64,000 bases of DNA from Klenkia soli. GTDB lineage: Bacteria > Actinomycetota > Actinomycetes > Mycobacteriales > Geodermatophilaceae. Under the pieces are notes generated by a model. The model saw only the letters and a list, made by a program, of their open reading frames with translations. It did not search any database and had not been told where the DNA came from. The stretch covers positions 272,071-336,070 of the forward strand of contig NZ_FNIR01000005.1 in the NCBI RefSeq assembly GCF_900103975.1, read 5' to 3'. Shown piece after piece: positions 44,711 through 53,600 of the stretch (its first letter is position 1; each line of letters starts with the position of its first letter). The translations under genes and the position numbers were made by a program.

Positions 44711-46348
44711 GTGGACGTGGCACCGCTGCTGGCCCTGGCCGTCGGCGCCGTGGGCGTGACCGCCCTGGCCCGCAGGCTCGGGTGGCAGGCCCCGCTGCTC
44801 CTGGTGCTGGTCGGGTTCGCCGCCAGCTTCGTGCCCGGGGTGCCGCAGTTCGCCATCGACGGCGACCTGCTGCTGGCCGTCGTCCTGCCGCCCCTGCTGT
44901 ACTCCGCCGCGCTCGAGGTCTCCTACGCCGACCTCCGCGCCCTGCTCCGACCGATCGTGCAGCTGGGCGTGGGGCTGGTGGTGGTCACGGCCGTCGCGGT
45001 GGCCCTGGTGGCGCACGCCGTCGTCCCCGGGTTGAGCCTGCCGGCCGCGCTGGTGCTGGGTGCGGTCGTGGCGCCGCCCGACGCCGTCTCGGCGGCCGCC
45101 ATCGGTCGGCAGCTGGGTCTCCCGCGGCCGGTGATGACCGTGCTGTCGGGCGAGAGCCTGATCAACGACGCCGCCTCGCTGACCTTCTACAAGGTCGCCC
45201 TGGCCGCGGTGTTCGGCGCCGGCGGGGTGCTGCTGGGGCTCGACGCCTCCGACGCCGCCGCCACGTTCGGGTTGGCCGTCACCGTCGGGGTCGCCCTCGG
45301 CCTGGCCATCGGCTGGGCGGTGCACCTCGTGCGGGTCCGCCTCGCCGACCCGGTGGTCACCTCCGTGCTGGGCGTCGTCGTCCCGTTCGGGGCCTACCTG
45401 CTGGCCGAGGAGCTGTCCGGCTCCGGGGTGCTCGCGGTGGTGGCCGCCGGTCTCTACCTCGGGCACCGCTCCCCCGAGGCCGGGTACGCCAGCCGCCTCC
45501 AGGAGCGCCCGCTGTGGTCGTCGCTGGACCTGCTGCTGCAGGCGGTCGTCTTCGCCCTCATCGGGCTGCAGCTGCGCTACGTCGCGGAGTCGGCCGAGGC
45601 CTCCGCCCGGTCGAACTGGGCGCTGGCCGGGGCGGGGCTGGCCGTGCTGGTGACGGCGGTCGTCGTCCGGCCGCTGTTCGTGTACCTGGTCGAGGCGCTG
45701 CGGCGCGTGCCCCGGCCCTGGCGGCGCCGACGGTCGCGGTCCCACCGGCCCAGCTGGCGGCAGCAGGCCGTCATCTCCTGGACCGGCATGCGGGGCGTGG
45801 TGACCCTGGCCGCGGCGGCCGCCGTCCCCGAGGACTTCCCCGACCGCGACGTGCTGCAGCTGCTGGCCTACGTGGTCACCATCGGCACGCTGCTGGTGCA
45901 GGGCCTCAGCCTCCCCTGGCTGATCCGCGTGCTGGGTGTCACCGACCCCGACCAGGCCCGTCGCGACGCCGCCGCCGAGGTGCACCTGGCCGAGCGGGCC
46001 ACCGCGGCGGCGCTGGAACGGGTCGCCGAGCTCGAGCAGGAGCTGGCCGAACGGGTGGGTGCCGAGCGGGCGCACGCGGTGGCCGAGCGGATCCGCGGGC
46101 CGCTGCTGGCCCGGGCCCGGTCCATGTCGGCCTCGATGCGCGCCGAGGAGAGCGAGGAGACCGACCGGGACCGCAAGCGCGCCCGCACCTTCCACCGCGT
46201 GCGGCAGGAGATCATCCAGGTGCAGCGCCGGGTGCTGATGGAGGAGCGCGACAAGGGCCACCTGGCCGACGAGGTGATGCGCGCCGTGCTCCAGGAGCTG
46301 GACTACGAGGAGGCCGCGACCGCCAACTCGTGGGTCGGCCGGCTCTGA
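44711..46348 (+). CDS. Na+/H+ antiporter, NhaP/CPA1 type
   Basis: A 545-residue membrane protein with about 12 helices in residues 1-400. The ion-site segment GAVVAPPDAVSAAAI (about 116-130) and the ESLINDAASLTFYKV segment (about 150-164) are the CPA1 hallmarks. The C-terminal 130 residues are a charged, helical cytoplasmic domain, likely regulatory. It exchanges Na+ (or K+) for H+. The GTG at 44711 follows GAGAGGA; an ATG at 44669 would add 14 residues without function. Confidence 0.92.
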   Translation: MDVAPLLALAVGAVGVTALARRLGWQAPLLLVLVGFAASFVPGVPQFAIDGDLLLAVVLPPLLYSAALEVSYADLRALLRPIVQLGVGLVVVTAVAVALVAHAVVPGLSLPAALVLGAVVAPPDAVSAAAIGRQLGLPRPVMTVLSGESLINDAASLTFYKVALAAVFGAGGVLLGLDASDAAATFGLAVTVGVALGLAIGWAVHLVRVRLADPVVTSVLGVVVPFGAYLLAEELSGSGVLAVVAAGLYLGHRSPEAGYASRLQERPLWSSLDLLLQAVVFALIGLQLRYVAESAEASARSNWALAGAGLAVLVTAVVVRPLFVYLVEALRRVPRPWRRRRSRSHRPSWRQQAVISWTGMRGVVTLAAAAAVPEDFPDRDVLQLLAYVVTIGTLLVQGLSLPWLIRVLGVTDPDQARRDAAAEVHLAERATAAALERVAELEQELAERVGAERAHAVAERIRGPLLARARSMSASMRAEESEETDRDRKRARTFHRVRQEIIQVQRRVLMEERDKGHLADEVMRAVLQELDYEEAATANSWVGRL

Positions 46349-46349
46349 G

Positions 46350-46988
46350 TCACGCCAGCGCCAGGACCACCCCGACGACGGTGCCCACGAGCAGCAGCCC
46401 GACGACGGCCAGCGCCTTCCCCGCGGTGCCGGTCCGCCCGGTGGCCGGTGCATCGGGGCGGGTGGGCATGCCCCACACCCCGGCGGCGGCCCGGGGCACC
46501 ACGTAGCGCCCCTGCTCCTGCCCGGCCCACACGGCCCGCCCCACCACGTCGAGGACCGCGGGCCCGGCCTTGCGCAGGCCGTTGGCGTCGACCGTGACCC
46601 CCGCGACGTCGTCCCGCAGCACCAGCTGCACCGCGCGGCCGGTCGCGGTCGAGGTGACCGAGATCAGCCGGGTCAGGTCGATGCCCTGCCGGCCCAGCAG
46701 GCCGGTGCCCTCGAGCACCCACCCGTCGGAGCGCACCGAGTAGACGGTGTCCTGCAGCAGCGTGGTCAGCGCCACCAGGCAGGCGATCGCCGGCAGGAAC
46801 CACAGCAGGACCTGCAACCTGCCGCCGCCGTTCCGCGCGACCTCGTAGCCCCCGAAGGTCGACAGGCCCACCAGCGCTGCGCCCAGCAGGACCACCGCGG
46901 TGGTCCGGGCGCCGGCCGGGACGCGCTGCGGCGGGCCGAGGGGGGCGACGAGGCCGGGCGGCGGCGGGTACGGGTTCTGCGGGTGCAC
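46350..46988 (-). CDS. PH-like domain membrane protein
   Basis: A 212-residue protein with two membrane helices (about 28-48 and 58-80), a cytoplasmic beta-rich part with TVYSVRSDGWVLEG and GIDLTRLISV resembling bacterial PH (bPH2-like) domains, and a last helix (about 190-211). Function unknown. Its stop lies only a base from the end of the convergent antiporter gene. Confidence 0.65.
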   Translation of the reverse strand: MHPQNPYPPPPGLVAPLGPPQRVPAGARTTAVVLLGAALVGLSTFGGYEVARNGGGRLQVLLWFLPAIACLVALTTLLQDTVYSVRSDGWVLEGTGLLGRQGIDLTRLISVTSTATGRAVQLVLRDDVAGVTVDANGLRKAGPAVLDVVGRAVWAGQEQGRYVVPRAAAGVWGMPTRPDAPATGRTGTAGKALAVVGLLLVGTVVGVVLALA

Positions 46989-47016
46989 CGGGGCATCGTG
47001 CCAGCCCCGGGAGCGA

Positions 47017-47463
47017 TCAGTCCTCGTCGACGGCGGTGAGCAGCTCCAGCACCTCGTCCACCGACGACGCCGCCCGCAGCCGGGCGGCCCGCTCGGGGTC
47101 GACCAGGACGTCGGCCAGCGCGGCCAGGACCGGCAGGTGGCCCTCGCCGACCGCGGCGATGCCGATGACGACCTGGGCCGTGCCGTTGCCCCAGTCGACG
47201 CCGTCGGGGTACCGGACGACGGTCAGCGCATCGGCCAGCACCGCCTCCTTGCCGGAGTTCGTGCCGTGCGGGATGGCCACGCCCTCGCCCATGTAGGTCG
47301 AGACCGACTCCTCGCGCTCGAGCATGCTGGCCACGTACGCCGGGGTCACGGCGCCGGCGGCGACCAGCAGGTCGCCGGCCTGCCGCACGGCCTCGGTGCG
47401 GTCGGCGGCCCGGCCGTCCAGCCGGATCCGGCTGGGGTGCAGCAGGGCGTCGAGCTCGGCCAC
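47017..47463 (-). CDS. PTS EIIA, mannitol/fructose type
   Basis: A 148-residue phosphocarrier. GEGVAIPHGTN contains the phosphorylated His66. Family signs such as YVASMLEREE are clear. It passes phosphate from HPr to EIIB. The GTG at 47463 lies four bases after the EIIB stop. No EIIC gene lies nearby. Confidence 0.9.
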   Translation of the reverse strand: MAELDALLHPSRIRLDGRAADRTEAVRQAGDLLVAAGAVTPAYVASMLEREESVSTYMGEGVAIPHGTNSGKEAVLADALTVVRYPDGVDWGNGTAQVVIGIAAVGEGHLPVLAALADVLVDPERAARLRAASSVDEVLELLTAVDED

Positions 47464-47467
47464 CGGG

Positions 47468-47776
47468 TCAGCCGTCGATGGTCGTGCCGCCGTGGATGGC
47501 CGCCACGACGCCGTCGACCGCGGGGTCGCCGATGAAGTCGGTGAACGCCACGACCGGCCGGTCGCCGGCGTGCGCGCGGGTGCGGTCGGCCAGCTTGGTG
47601 TGGGTGAGCACCAGGTCGGCGTCGGCCGGGATGGCGTCGATCGGGCTGTGCTCGATGGTCACGCCGTTGTCCCGCAGCCGCTTCTTCAGCTGGTTGGCCA
47701 TGAGCACGCTGCTGCCCATGCCCGCGTCGCACGCGATGACGAGCTTGCGGACCTGGGCGCCTTCGATGCTGGGCAC
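47468..47776 (-). CDS. PTS EIIB, mannitol type
   Basis: A 102-residue protein. KLVIACDAGMGSSVLMANQLKK has the phosphorylated Cys16 (mannitol-type EIIB P-loop). The GTG at 47776 follows AGGAG. It forms an operon with EIIA. In the usual mtlA the EIIB is fused to EIIC; here it stands alone. Confidence 0.9.
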   Translation of the reverse strand: MPSIEGAQVRKLVIACDAGMGSSVLMANQLKKRLRDNGVTIEHSPIDAIPADADLVLTHTKLADRTRAHAGDRPVVAFTDFIGDPAVDGVVAAIHGGTTIDG

Positions 47777-47845
47777 GGTGGAGCTCCTGGGGACGTCGGG
47801 ACGAGGACCGGCTCAGCTTCCCACCTCGACGGCGGGACCGGGGGG

Positions 47846-48607
47846 TCAGACCCGCTGCACCCGGGGCCCGGCCTCGGCCAGCTCGGCGGCCGTGCGCTCG
47901 TCGAGGCCGGTGTCGGTGATCAGCAGGTCGACCGCGTCGAGCTCGGCGAACCGGGCGAAGTGGTCCCGGCCGACCTTGGTGTGGTCGGCCAGCAGCACCA
48001 CCCGCCGGGCCGCGGCGACCATGGCGGTCTTCACCGCCGCCTCGGCGGGGTCGGGGGTGGTGAGGCCGCGCTCGACCGACACCCCGTTGGTGGCCAGCAG
48101 CGCGAGGTCCACGTAGATGCCCGACAGGGCCGACATCGCCCACGGGTCGACCGAGGCCAGCGTGCGGCTGCGCACCCGGCCGCCCAGCAGCAGGACGGTG
48201 AGGTTCGGGAAGGCGGCCAGCCGGCCGGCCAGCGACAGCGCGTTGGTCACCACGGTGAGCTCGCGGTCGGTGGGCATCAGGTCGCCCAGCCGCGCAGTGG
48301 TGGTGCCGGCGTCGATCAGCACCGCCCCCTCCTCGGGGAGCTCGGCGATCGCGGCCTTGGCGATGCGCTCCTTCTCGGCGGTCAGCACCACGTCGCGCGC
48401 GGCCACCGGCGGCTCGAAGCCCAGCCGCTCGACCGGGATGGCCCCGCCGTGCACGCGCCGCAGGACGCCGACCCGCTCGAGGGCGGTGAGGTCCTTGCGG
48501 ATCGTCTCGGGGGCGACGTCCAGCTCGACGGCCAGCTCACCGACGTCGACCCGGCCGATGGCCCGGGCCGCCCGCAGGATGTGCTCCTGGCGTTCCTCCG
48601 CGTACAC
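47846..48607 (-). CDS. DeoR/GlpR family transcription regulator
   Basis: A 253-residue regulator. The N-terminal winged helix-turn-helix begins YAEERQEHILRAARAIGRVDVGEL (in part) and has PETIRKDLTALERVG; the C-terminal DeoR sensor domain has DAGTTTARLGDL and a DHTKVGRDHF loop that bind a sugar phosphate. It lies 69 bases upstream of the EIIB/EIIA genes on the same strand and probably controls them. The GTG at 48607 follows GGGGAG. Confidence 0.92.
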   Translation of the reverse strand: MYAEERQEHILRAARAIGRVDVGELAVELDVAPETIRKDLTALERVGVLRRVHGGAIPVERLGFEPPVAARDVVLTAEKERIAKAAIAELPEEGAVLIDAGTTTARLGDLMPTDRELTVVTNALSLAGRLAAFPNLTVLLLGGRVRSRTLASVDPWAMSALSGIYVDLALLATNGVSVERGLTTPDPAEAAVKTAMVAAARRVVLLADHTKVGRDHFARFAELDAVDLLITDTGLDERTAAELAEAGPRVQRV

Positions 48608-48730
48608 GCGCTCCCCCTGCTCGACCGGCTCCAGGCGTGCATACGGGCCCGAACGGGCCCCGTCAAGGCGGATCGGCGCTTCCGCAGGTGGCGGACAGCC
48701 GACCGTCAGCCGCCTATGGTCAGGGGTGCC

Positions 48731-49129
48731 ATGGCCCACCGACGCCCCAACCCGGTGCAGTGGACCTGGTACGCCCTCGGCGGCGGACTCCCGCCGGCGT
48801 TCAAGGACTGGGTGCTGGCCGACACCACCGGGCCCGGCTGGGCACGCCGGCACCTGCTCCGCGCCGTGGTCCAGCTGACCCCGGTGCTGGTGGCCGTGCT
48901 GCTCGTCGTCCCCGTGCCGCTGGCCTACCGGGTCTCGGCCTGCGGCGGCGGGGTGCTGCTCGGGCTGCTGTTCTCCGCGGCCTACATGACCGAGACCAGC
49001 GAGCACCGGGCGGTGAAGGCCGGCTGGCCGCCGGGCACGACGCGACGGATCCGCGAGGCCCGCGCCGAGCGCCGCGCGGTGGAGCGCGGCGCCCGCTACC
49101 GCCAGGACGGCGCCGGCTCCTACGACTGA
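48731..49129 (+). CDS. DUF5313 membrane protein
   Basis: A 132-residue protein that starts with RPNPVQWTWYALGGGLPP and DWVLADTTGPGW, the DUF5313 signature. Two helices at about 45-62 and 65-85 are followed by a basic tail. Function unknown; common in actinobacteria. TATGGT (48715-48720) is ten bases before the ATG. Confidence 0.8.
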   Translation: MAHRRPNPVQWTWYALGGGLPPAFKDWVLADTTGPGWARRHLLRAVVQLTPVLVAVLLVVPVPLAYRVSACGGGVLLGLLFSAAYMTETSEHRAVKAGWPPGTTRRIREARAERRAVERGARYRQDGAGSYD

Positions 49130-49146
49130 GCGGGCGCAGCCCGTAC

Positions 49147-49203
49147 GGCCCGACCGCAGGGTCCCGCGGCGCGCGGAGCGCGCTGCGGGGGGCGGTCGGG
49201 TCC
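49147..49203 (+). terminator. Long GC hairpin, copy B of a repeated element
   Basis: CCCGACCGC (49149-49157) pairs with GCGGTCGGG (49192-49200); an inner stem closes on a GGA apex within CGCGCGGAGCG, the same 11 bases found at the apex of copy A (2223-2233). Both end with GGGTCCTTCC just before a convergent gene's stop. Confidence 0.65.
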
Positions 49204-49207
49204 TTCC

Positions 49208-49414
49208 TCATTCGACGCGGAAGCCGATCTTGACGGTGACCTGGAAGTACTCGACGGCGCCGTCGGTGACGTGGCCGCGGACCTCCTGGGTCTGGAACCA
49301 CTCGATGTTGCGCACCGTCTCGGACGCCTTGGACACCGCCGCCCGGATGGCGTCGTCGACGCTGGTCGTGCTGCTGCCGACGACCTCGGTCAGCCGGTAC
49401 ACGTGGTCGCTCAT
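49208..49414 (-). CDS. Dodecin
   Basis: A 68-residue protein that forms a hollow 12-mer binding flavin (and CoA in actinobacteria), for storage and light protection. YRLTEVVGSSTTSVDDAIRAAVSKA and the key Trp in NIEWFQTQEVRG are the family signs. The ATG at 49414 is the only good start. Confidence 0.93.
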   Translation of the reverse strand: MSDHVYRLTEVVGSSTTSVDDAIRAAVSKASETVRNIEWFQTQEVRGHVTDGAVEYFQVTVKIGFRVE

Positions 49415-49503
49415 GCTGGTCTCCCCTGGCCCGGACCCGGGCCGACCCCGGGACACCGACCGACCCTCACACGGCGCCCGGGGTTCCGCAGGCCGACGGG
49501 TGG

Positions 49504-49575
49504 AGCCCCGTGTCCGGATTGAACGGACGACCTTCCGCTTACAAGGCGGGTGCTCTACCACTGAGCTAACGGGGC
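49504..49575 (-). tRNA. tRNA-Thr (anticodon UGU)
   Basis: The minus strand gives a full cloverleaf: acceptor GCCCCGT/ACGGGGC, D-arm GCTCAGTGGTAGAGC, anticodon loop CTTGTAA with TGT, and T-arm GTCCG-TTCAATC-CGGAC. CCA is not encoded. The 72 bases fit a class I tRNA. Confidence 0.93.
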
Positions 49576-49593
49576 GCAGGTGCCGCGAGCACG

Positions 49594-50013
49594 TTACCCG
49601 GGGCCGTGCACGAACTCGGCCGGGTTGCGGCTCACCGGGCTGTCGTCGGCCAGCCACCGGGCGAACCCCGCGGGGTCCCGTCGTTCGAGCTCGTCGAGGG
49701 TGTCCTGCCGCCGGGTGGCCACCGCCTGACGGGTCGCGGCCGCGAGCGGTCCGCCCAGCGCCGACGAGGTGCGCAGCCACTCCCGGCCGAGCAGGTCGGT
49801 GGACAGCGTCGTCACCGGCGGGAGCACGGGAGCCGCCGCACTGCTCGCGGCGCGCCGCCGCCACGCCCGCACGGCCACGGCCCCCACACCCGCGCCGCCG
49901 ACCACGGCCAGCCCGACCGACACCACGGCCCACCCGGCCAGGGCGGTCGCCGCGACGACGGCGAGCACCGCGATGGCGACCACGGAGAGGACGGCGGCGG
50001 GGCGCTCGGGCAC
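49594..50013 (-). CDS. Two-helix membrane protein, unknown
   Basis: A 139-residue protein with two adjacent membrane helices (about 6-28 and 30-50) and a cytoplasmic helical C-terminus ending in DPAGFARWLADDSPVSRNP. The GTG at 50013 is chosen since GAAGGGG lies five bases upstream. I do not recognise the family. Divergent from the HtrA-like gene. Confidence 0.65.
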   Translation of the reverse strand: MPERPAAVLSVVAIAVLAVVAATALAGWAVVSVGLAVVGGAGVGAVAVRAWRRRAASSAAAPVLPPVTTLSTDLLGREWLRTSSALGGPLAAATRQAVATRRQDTLDELERRDPAGFARWLADDSPVSRNPAEFVHGPG

Positions 50014-50207
50014 AGGCACCCCTTCGGCGCGGGTCGGGACGGGCAGCGGGGGTTCGCAGCAACCCGGGGGTCCGGATTGGCCGGCGCCGCACCGGCGGAC
50101 CCCGCCGTCCAGACACCTCACAGGCCACGTGCAGCCACCACCTACGCGGGGCGCCGATGGTGGTCCCTGCGAGCGGAGAAGCCCTCGCGTCGTGGGGAGG
50201 AACCACA

Positions 50208-51602
50208 GTGACCGAGCAGCACCGTCCGGGCGACGAGAACGGACAGCACGTCAACCGCTACCCGGGCGCGCCGGCGCAGCCGCACTTCCCGGCCATGGGC
50301 CCCCAGCAGCCGGCCGCCCCCCGGTACCCGACCGCGCCCCAGGCCGTTCCACCCCACCAGGGGTGGACCGGCCAGCACGTCCAGCAGCCGGTGTTCGACG
50401 TCCCGGCCGGTGGTCCCTTCGGCGGCACGCAGCACGGCGGTGGCCTGCCCCCGCTGTTCACCCCCGGTGGTCCGACCGGCACCCTGCCCCCGGCCGCGCC
50501 CCGACGCACGGGTCGCTGGCGGATCGCGGTGGCCGGGCTGGCCGCCGGCGCCCTCATCGGCGGCGGCGCCGGGGCCGGCGTGGTGACCCTGCTGGGCAAC
50601 CCGTCCAGCTCGAGCACGTCGGCCACCGCCGCGCAGAACGTCGTCATCACCGACCCGCAGAACGCCACGTCGGCCACGGCCGCCGCGGCCAAGGCGGAGC
50701 CCAGCGTGGTCACCGTCTACGTCGCCGACGGGTCGGGCTCCGGGTCGGGGTCCGGCGTCGTCCTCACCGACGACGGCTACGTGCTCACCAACAACCACGT
50801 GGTCACCCTCGACAGCAGCACCACCTCGGCGACGGTCCAGGTGACGACGTCGGACGGCAAGCTCTACGACGCGACCGTGGTCGGCACCGACCCGACCTCC
50901 GACCTGGCCGTGATCAAGCTCAGCGACGCGTCGGGCCTCACCCCGGCCACCTTCGCCGACTCGACCAAGGTGCAGGTGGGTGACCAGGCCGTGGCCATCG
51001 GCGCACCGCTGGGGCTGTCCAACACCGTCACCACCGGCATCGTCAGCGCGCTGGACCGCGCCGTGGCCACCGGCTCGGACACCAACACCACCGTCATCGA
51101 CGCCATCCAGACCGACGCTGCCATCAACCCCGGCAATTCCGGCGGGGCCCTGGTGAACGCCGCCGGCGAGGTCATCGGCATCAACTCGGCGATCGCCACG
51201 GTGGCCAGCGGCCAGAGCTCGCAGGAGTCGCAGAGCGGCAACATCGGGGTGGGCTTCGCGATCCCCTCGGACACCGCGCAGCGGGTCGCCCAGCAGATCA
51301 TCCAGACCGGCAGCGCGACCCACGCGCTGCTCGGGGTGAGCGCGCAGACCGCCTCGCAGAGCGGCTCCGAGGTCGGCGAGGGCGCCCAGGTCGCCCAGGT
51401 CGCCGCCGACGGGCCGGCGGCGGAGGCCGGCCTGCAGGTCGGCGATGTGATCACCGCGGTCGGCGACCGCGAGATCACCACGTCCACCGAGCTCACCGCC
51501 GCGGTGCGCAGCGCCTCCCCGGGGGACGAGGTCTCGCTGACCGTCCGCCGCGGGAGCAGCACCAGCACCGTCGACGTCACCCTGGGCACCGCCTCCAGCT
51601 GA
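50208..51602 (+). CDS. HtrA-like membrane serine protease with PDZ domain
   Basis: A 464-residue protease. The first 100 residues are Pro/Gln/Gly-rich and cytoplasmic; the single helix is about 104-130. The trypsin-like domain has His197 (TNNHVV), Asp232 (TSDLAVIK) and Ser311 (PGNSGGAL). A PDZ domain covers about 370-460 (LLGVSAQTA, PAAEAGLQVGDVIT). It degrades or processes misfolded proteins outside the membrane, like mycobacterial PepD. The GTG at 50208 follows GGGGAGG. Confidence 0.93.
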   Translation: MTEQHRPGDENGQHVNRYPGAPAQPHFPAMGPQQPAAPRYPTAPQAVPPHQGWTGQHVQQPVFDVPAGGPFGGTQHGGGLPPLFTPGGPTGTLPPAAPRRTGRWRIAVAGLAAGALIGGGAGAGVVTLLGNPSSSSTSATAAQNVVITDPQNATSATAAAAKAEPSVVTVYVADGSGSGSGSGVVLTDDGYVLTNNHVVTLDSSTTSATVQVTTSDGKLYDATVVGTDPTSDLAVIKLSDASGLTPATFADSTKVQVGDQAVAIGAPLGLSNTVTTGIVSALDRAVATGSDTNTTVIDAIQTDAAINPGNSGGALVNAAGEVIGINSAIATVASGQSSQESQSGNIGVGFAIPSDTAQRVAQQIIQTGSATHALLGVSAQTASQSGSEVGEGAQVAQVAADGPAAEAGLQVGDVITAVGDREITTSTELTAAVRSASPGDEVSLTVRRGSSTSTVDVTLGTASS

Positions 51603-51623
51603 CGGACGACGACGAGGGACGGC

Positions 51624-51664
51624 CGGCCCCCCGGTGATCAGGTGACCTGATCACCGGGGGGCCG
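51624..51664 (+). terminator. Near-perfect palindromic terminator
   Basis: A 20-base arm (51624-51643) is repeated inverted at 51645-51664 with one base between; a hairpin with a few unpaired loop bases follows. It ends the protease gene. Confidence 0.8.
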
Positions 51665-51669
51665 ACTGC

Positions 51670-51701
51670 ACGAACGGTGGCGCGGTCGGCGCACCGTTCG
51701 T
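51670..51701. promoter_or_regulatory. Inverted repeat before DUF445 gene
   Basis: ACGAACGGTG and CACCGTTCGT are separated by 12 bases, 42 bases upstream of the start and 30 bases upstream of the -10 box TACGCT (51731-51736). It may be an operator or a second terminator. Confidence 0.45.
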
Positions 51702-51730
51702 GAGGACGGCGGCCCCGCGGAGCCGATCCC

Positions 51731-51736
51731 TACGCT
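51731..51736 (+). promoter_or_regulatory. -10 box of a likely leaderless promoter
   Basis: TACGCT ends seven bases before the GTG at 51744. Confidence 0.5.
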
Positions 51737-51743
51737 GGACTCC

Positions 51744-53012
51744 GTGGCCGCACCCCTCCCGCTGACCGGCGCCCTGGACGACCCGGCCCGGGCCAGCGAC
51801 CTGGCGAAGATGAAGCGCCTGGCCACCGGGCTGTTCGTGGCCGCCGCGCTGGTCTTCCTGGCCTGCGTCCTGCTCGGCGGCGACCGCACCTGGGTCGGCT
51901 ACGTCCGGGCCACCGCCGAGGCCTCGATGGTGGGTGCGCTGGCCGACTGGTTCGCCGTCACCGCGCTCTTCCGGCACCCGTTGCGGCTGCCGATCCCGCA
52001 CACCGCGATCATCCCGCGCAAGAAGGACCAGATCGGCGAGAGCCTCGGCGTCTTCGTGCAGGAGAACTTCCTGACCCCGGCGGTGGTCGACGAGCGGCTC
52101 GCCGCCTACGACGTCCCGGGCCGGATCGGCGAGTTCCTCGGTGCGCCCGGGCGGGCCGAGCGGCTGGCCGCGGACGCCGGGACCGCCGTCCGGGCGTTGT
52201 TCGACCTGCTCGACGACGACGTGGTGCAGGAGGCGGTGGGGTCGCTGGTCGACCGGAAGGCGCGCGAGACGCCGGCCGCGCCCGTCCTGGCCCGGGTGAT
52301 CGAGGCCGTCGTCGACGGCGACAAGCACCAGGACGTCCTGTCGGCCGGGCTCACCGGGCTGGCCGGGTTCCTGCGCGACAACCGGTCGCTGTTCCGCGCG
52401 CAGCTCTCCGACGCCTCGCCGGTCTGGGTGCCCGACTGGGTCGACGACCGGGTCTTCGTGCGGGCCTTCGACGGCGTGCAGCGCTTCCTGGCCGAGGTCG
52501 GTGCCGACCCGCAGCACGAGCTGCGACGCTCCTACGACGCACGGCTGCGGGCCTACGTGCAGGCGCTGCGCACCGATCCGGCGACCGCGGCGAAGGTCGA
52601 GGAGTTCAAGGCCGACCTGCTGGACCACCCCGCCGTCCGCACCTGGTCGGCCGGCCTGTGGGGCACCGCCAAGACCGCGCTGCTGACCGCCGCCGACGAC
52701 CCCGACTCCGTGCTGCGGGCCCGGGTCGCCGACGTCGTCCGGCGGGGCGCCCGCCTGCTGCGCGAGGACGAGACGGTCCGCACGAAGGTGCAGGAGCAGA
52801 CCCGGCGGGCCGCGCGGTGGGCCGTGCAGCGCTTCAGCGGGGACGCCGCGGAGCTGGTCAGCACCACGGTCGCCCGCTGGGACACCGAGGAGACCAGCCG
52901 CCGCATCGAGCTGCAGGTCGGCCGCGACCTGCAGTGGATCCGGGTCAACGGCACCGTCGTCGGCGGCCTGGCCGGCCTGGTCATCTACTCGATCGCGCAG
53001 CTCCTGGGCTGA
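51744..53012 (+). CDS. DUF445 family membrane protein
   Basis: A 422-residue protein. Helix at about 30-48, then the DUF445 signature ASMVGALADWFAVTALFRHP and IPHTAIIPRKKDQIGESLG, a long helical region (110-390) and a final helix (about 402-420). Function unknown; widespread in actinobacteria. The start is supported by a leaderless promoter. Confidence 0.87.
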   Translation: MAAPLPLTGALDDPARASDLAKMKRLATGLFVAAALVFLACVLLGGDRTWVGYVRATAEASMVGALADWFAVTALFRHPLRLPIPHTAIIPRKKDQIGESLGVFVQENFLTPAVVDERLAAYDVPGRIGEFLGAPGRAERLAADAGTAVRALFDLLDDDVVQEAVGSLVDRKARETPAAPVLARVIEAVVDGDKHQDVLSAGLTGLAGFLRDNRSLFRAQLSDASPVWVPDWVDDRVFVRAFDGVQRFLAEVGADPQHELRRSYDARLRAYVQALRTDPATAAKVEEFKADLLDHPAVRTWSAGLWGTAKTALLTAADDPDSVLRARVADVVRRGARLLREDETVRTKVQEQTRRAARWAVQRFSGDAAELVSTTVARWDTEETSRRIELQVGRDLQWIRVNGTVVGGLAGLVIYSIAQLLG

Positions 53013-53021
53013 CGCGGCACG

Positions 53022-53600
53022 TCACCAGTCCTCGGGCGGGGCCACCGCCTCGACGAGCACCCGTCCCGAGGCGTCGCGGACCCGCGCGCGGAACCCGCCC
53101 CGCACCGCCCCGGAGACCACGACCCACCCGGGGGTCCCGGTGAGGGCGCGGCTGGTCGTGACGCCGTCCTGCTCGACCTCCACCGTGGCCGCCGCCGCGC
53201 CGGCCTCGCCCCAGAGCGCGATCAGCTCGAGCCCCCCGGCTGACCCGCCGACGACGCCGCCGAGGTCCGCGTGGTCGGCCGCGACCTCCAGCCCGGTCAG
53301 GGTCGGGGCGGACCAGCCGCCCGCCCCACCGCTCGGGCCGGTCTCCCAGGCGTCGCCGACCCGCTCGAACAGCTGGACGTCGACCTCGGTCCAGGGCTCG
53401 TCGGAGTCATCGGCGTCCTGCAGGTCCTCCGGGGGCCAGCGGCGCACGTGCAGCACCGCCGCCGAGTCCGGCCCGGTCCACCAGGCCACCGGCACGGACT
53501 CGCCGTCCTGCAGCGCCGCGGGTGGCTCGGGCAGGCCGTGCTCGAGCACCCACCGGCTCCACTCCTCGCTCAGGGCCTCGGCGAAGCTCCCCGGCCTCAT
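53022..53600 (-). CDS. Hypothetical protein
   Basis: A 192-residue soluble protein, acidic, with SFAEALSEEWSRWV near the start and a beta-rich C-terminus. No motif is known to me. The ATG at 53600 overlaps the stop of the cupin gene by four bases, so it is co-translated with it and with rlmB. Confidence 0.65.
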   Translation of the reverse strand: MRPGSFAEALSEEWSRWVLEHGLPEPPAALQDGESVPVAWWTGPDSAAVLHVRRWPPEDLQDADDSDEPWTEVDVQLFERVGDAWETGPSGGAGGWSAPTLTGLEVAADHADLGGVVGGSAGGLELIALWGEAGAAAATVEVEQDGVTTSRALTGTPGWVVVSGAVRGGFRARVRDASGRVLVEAVAPPEDW

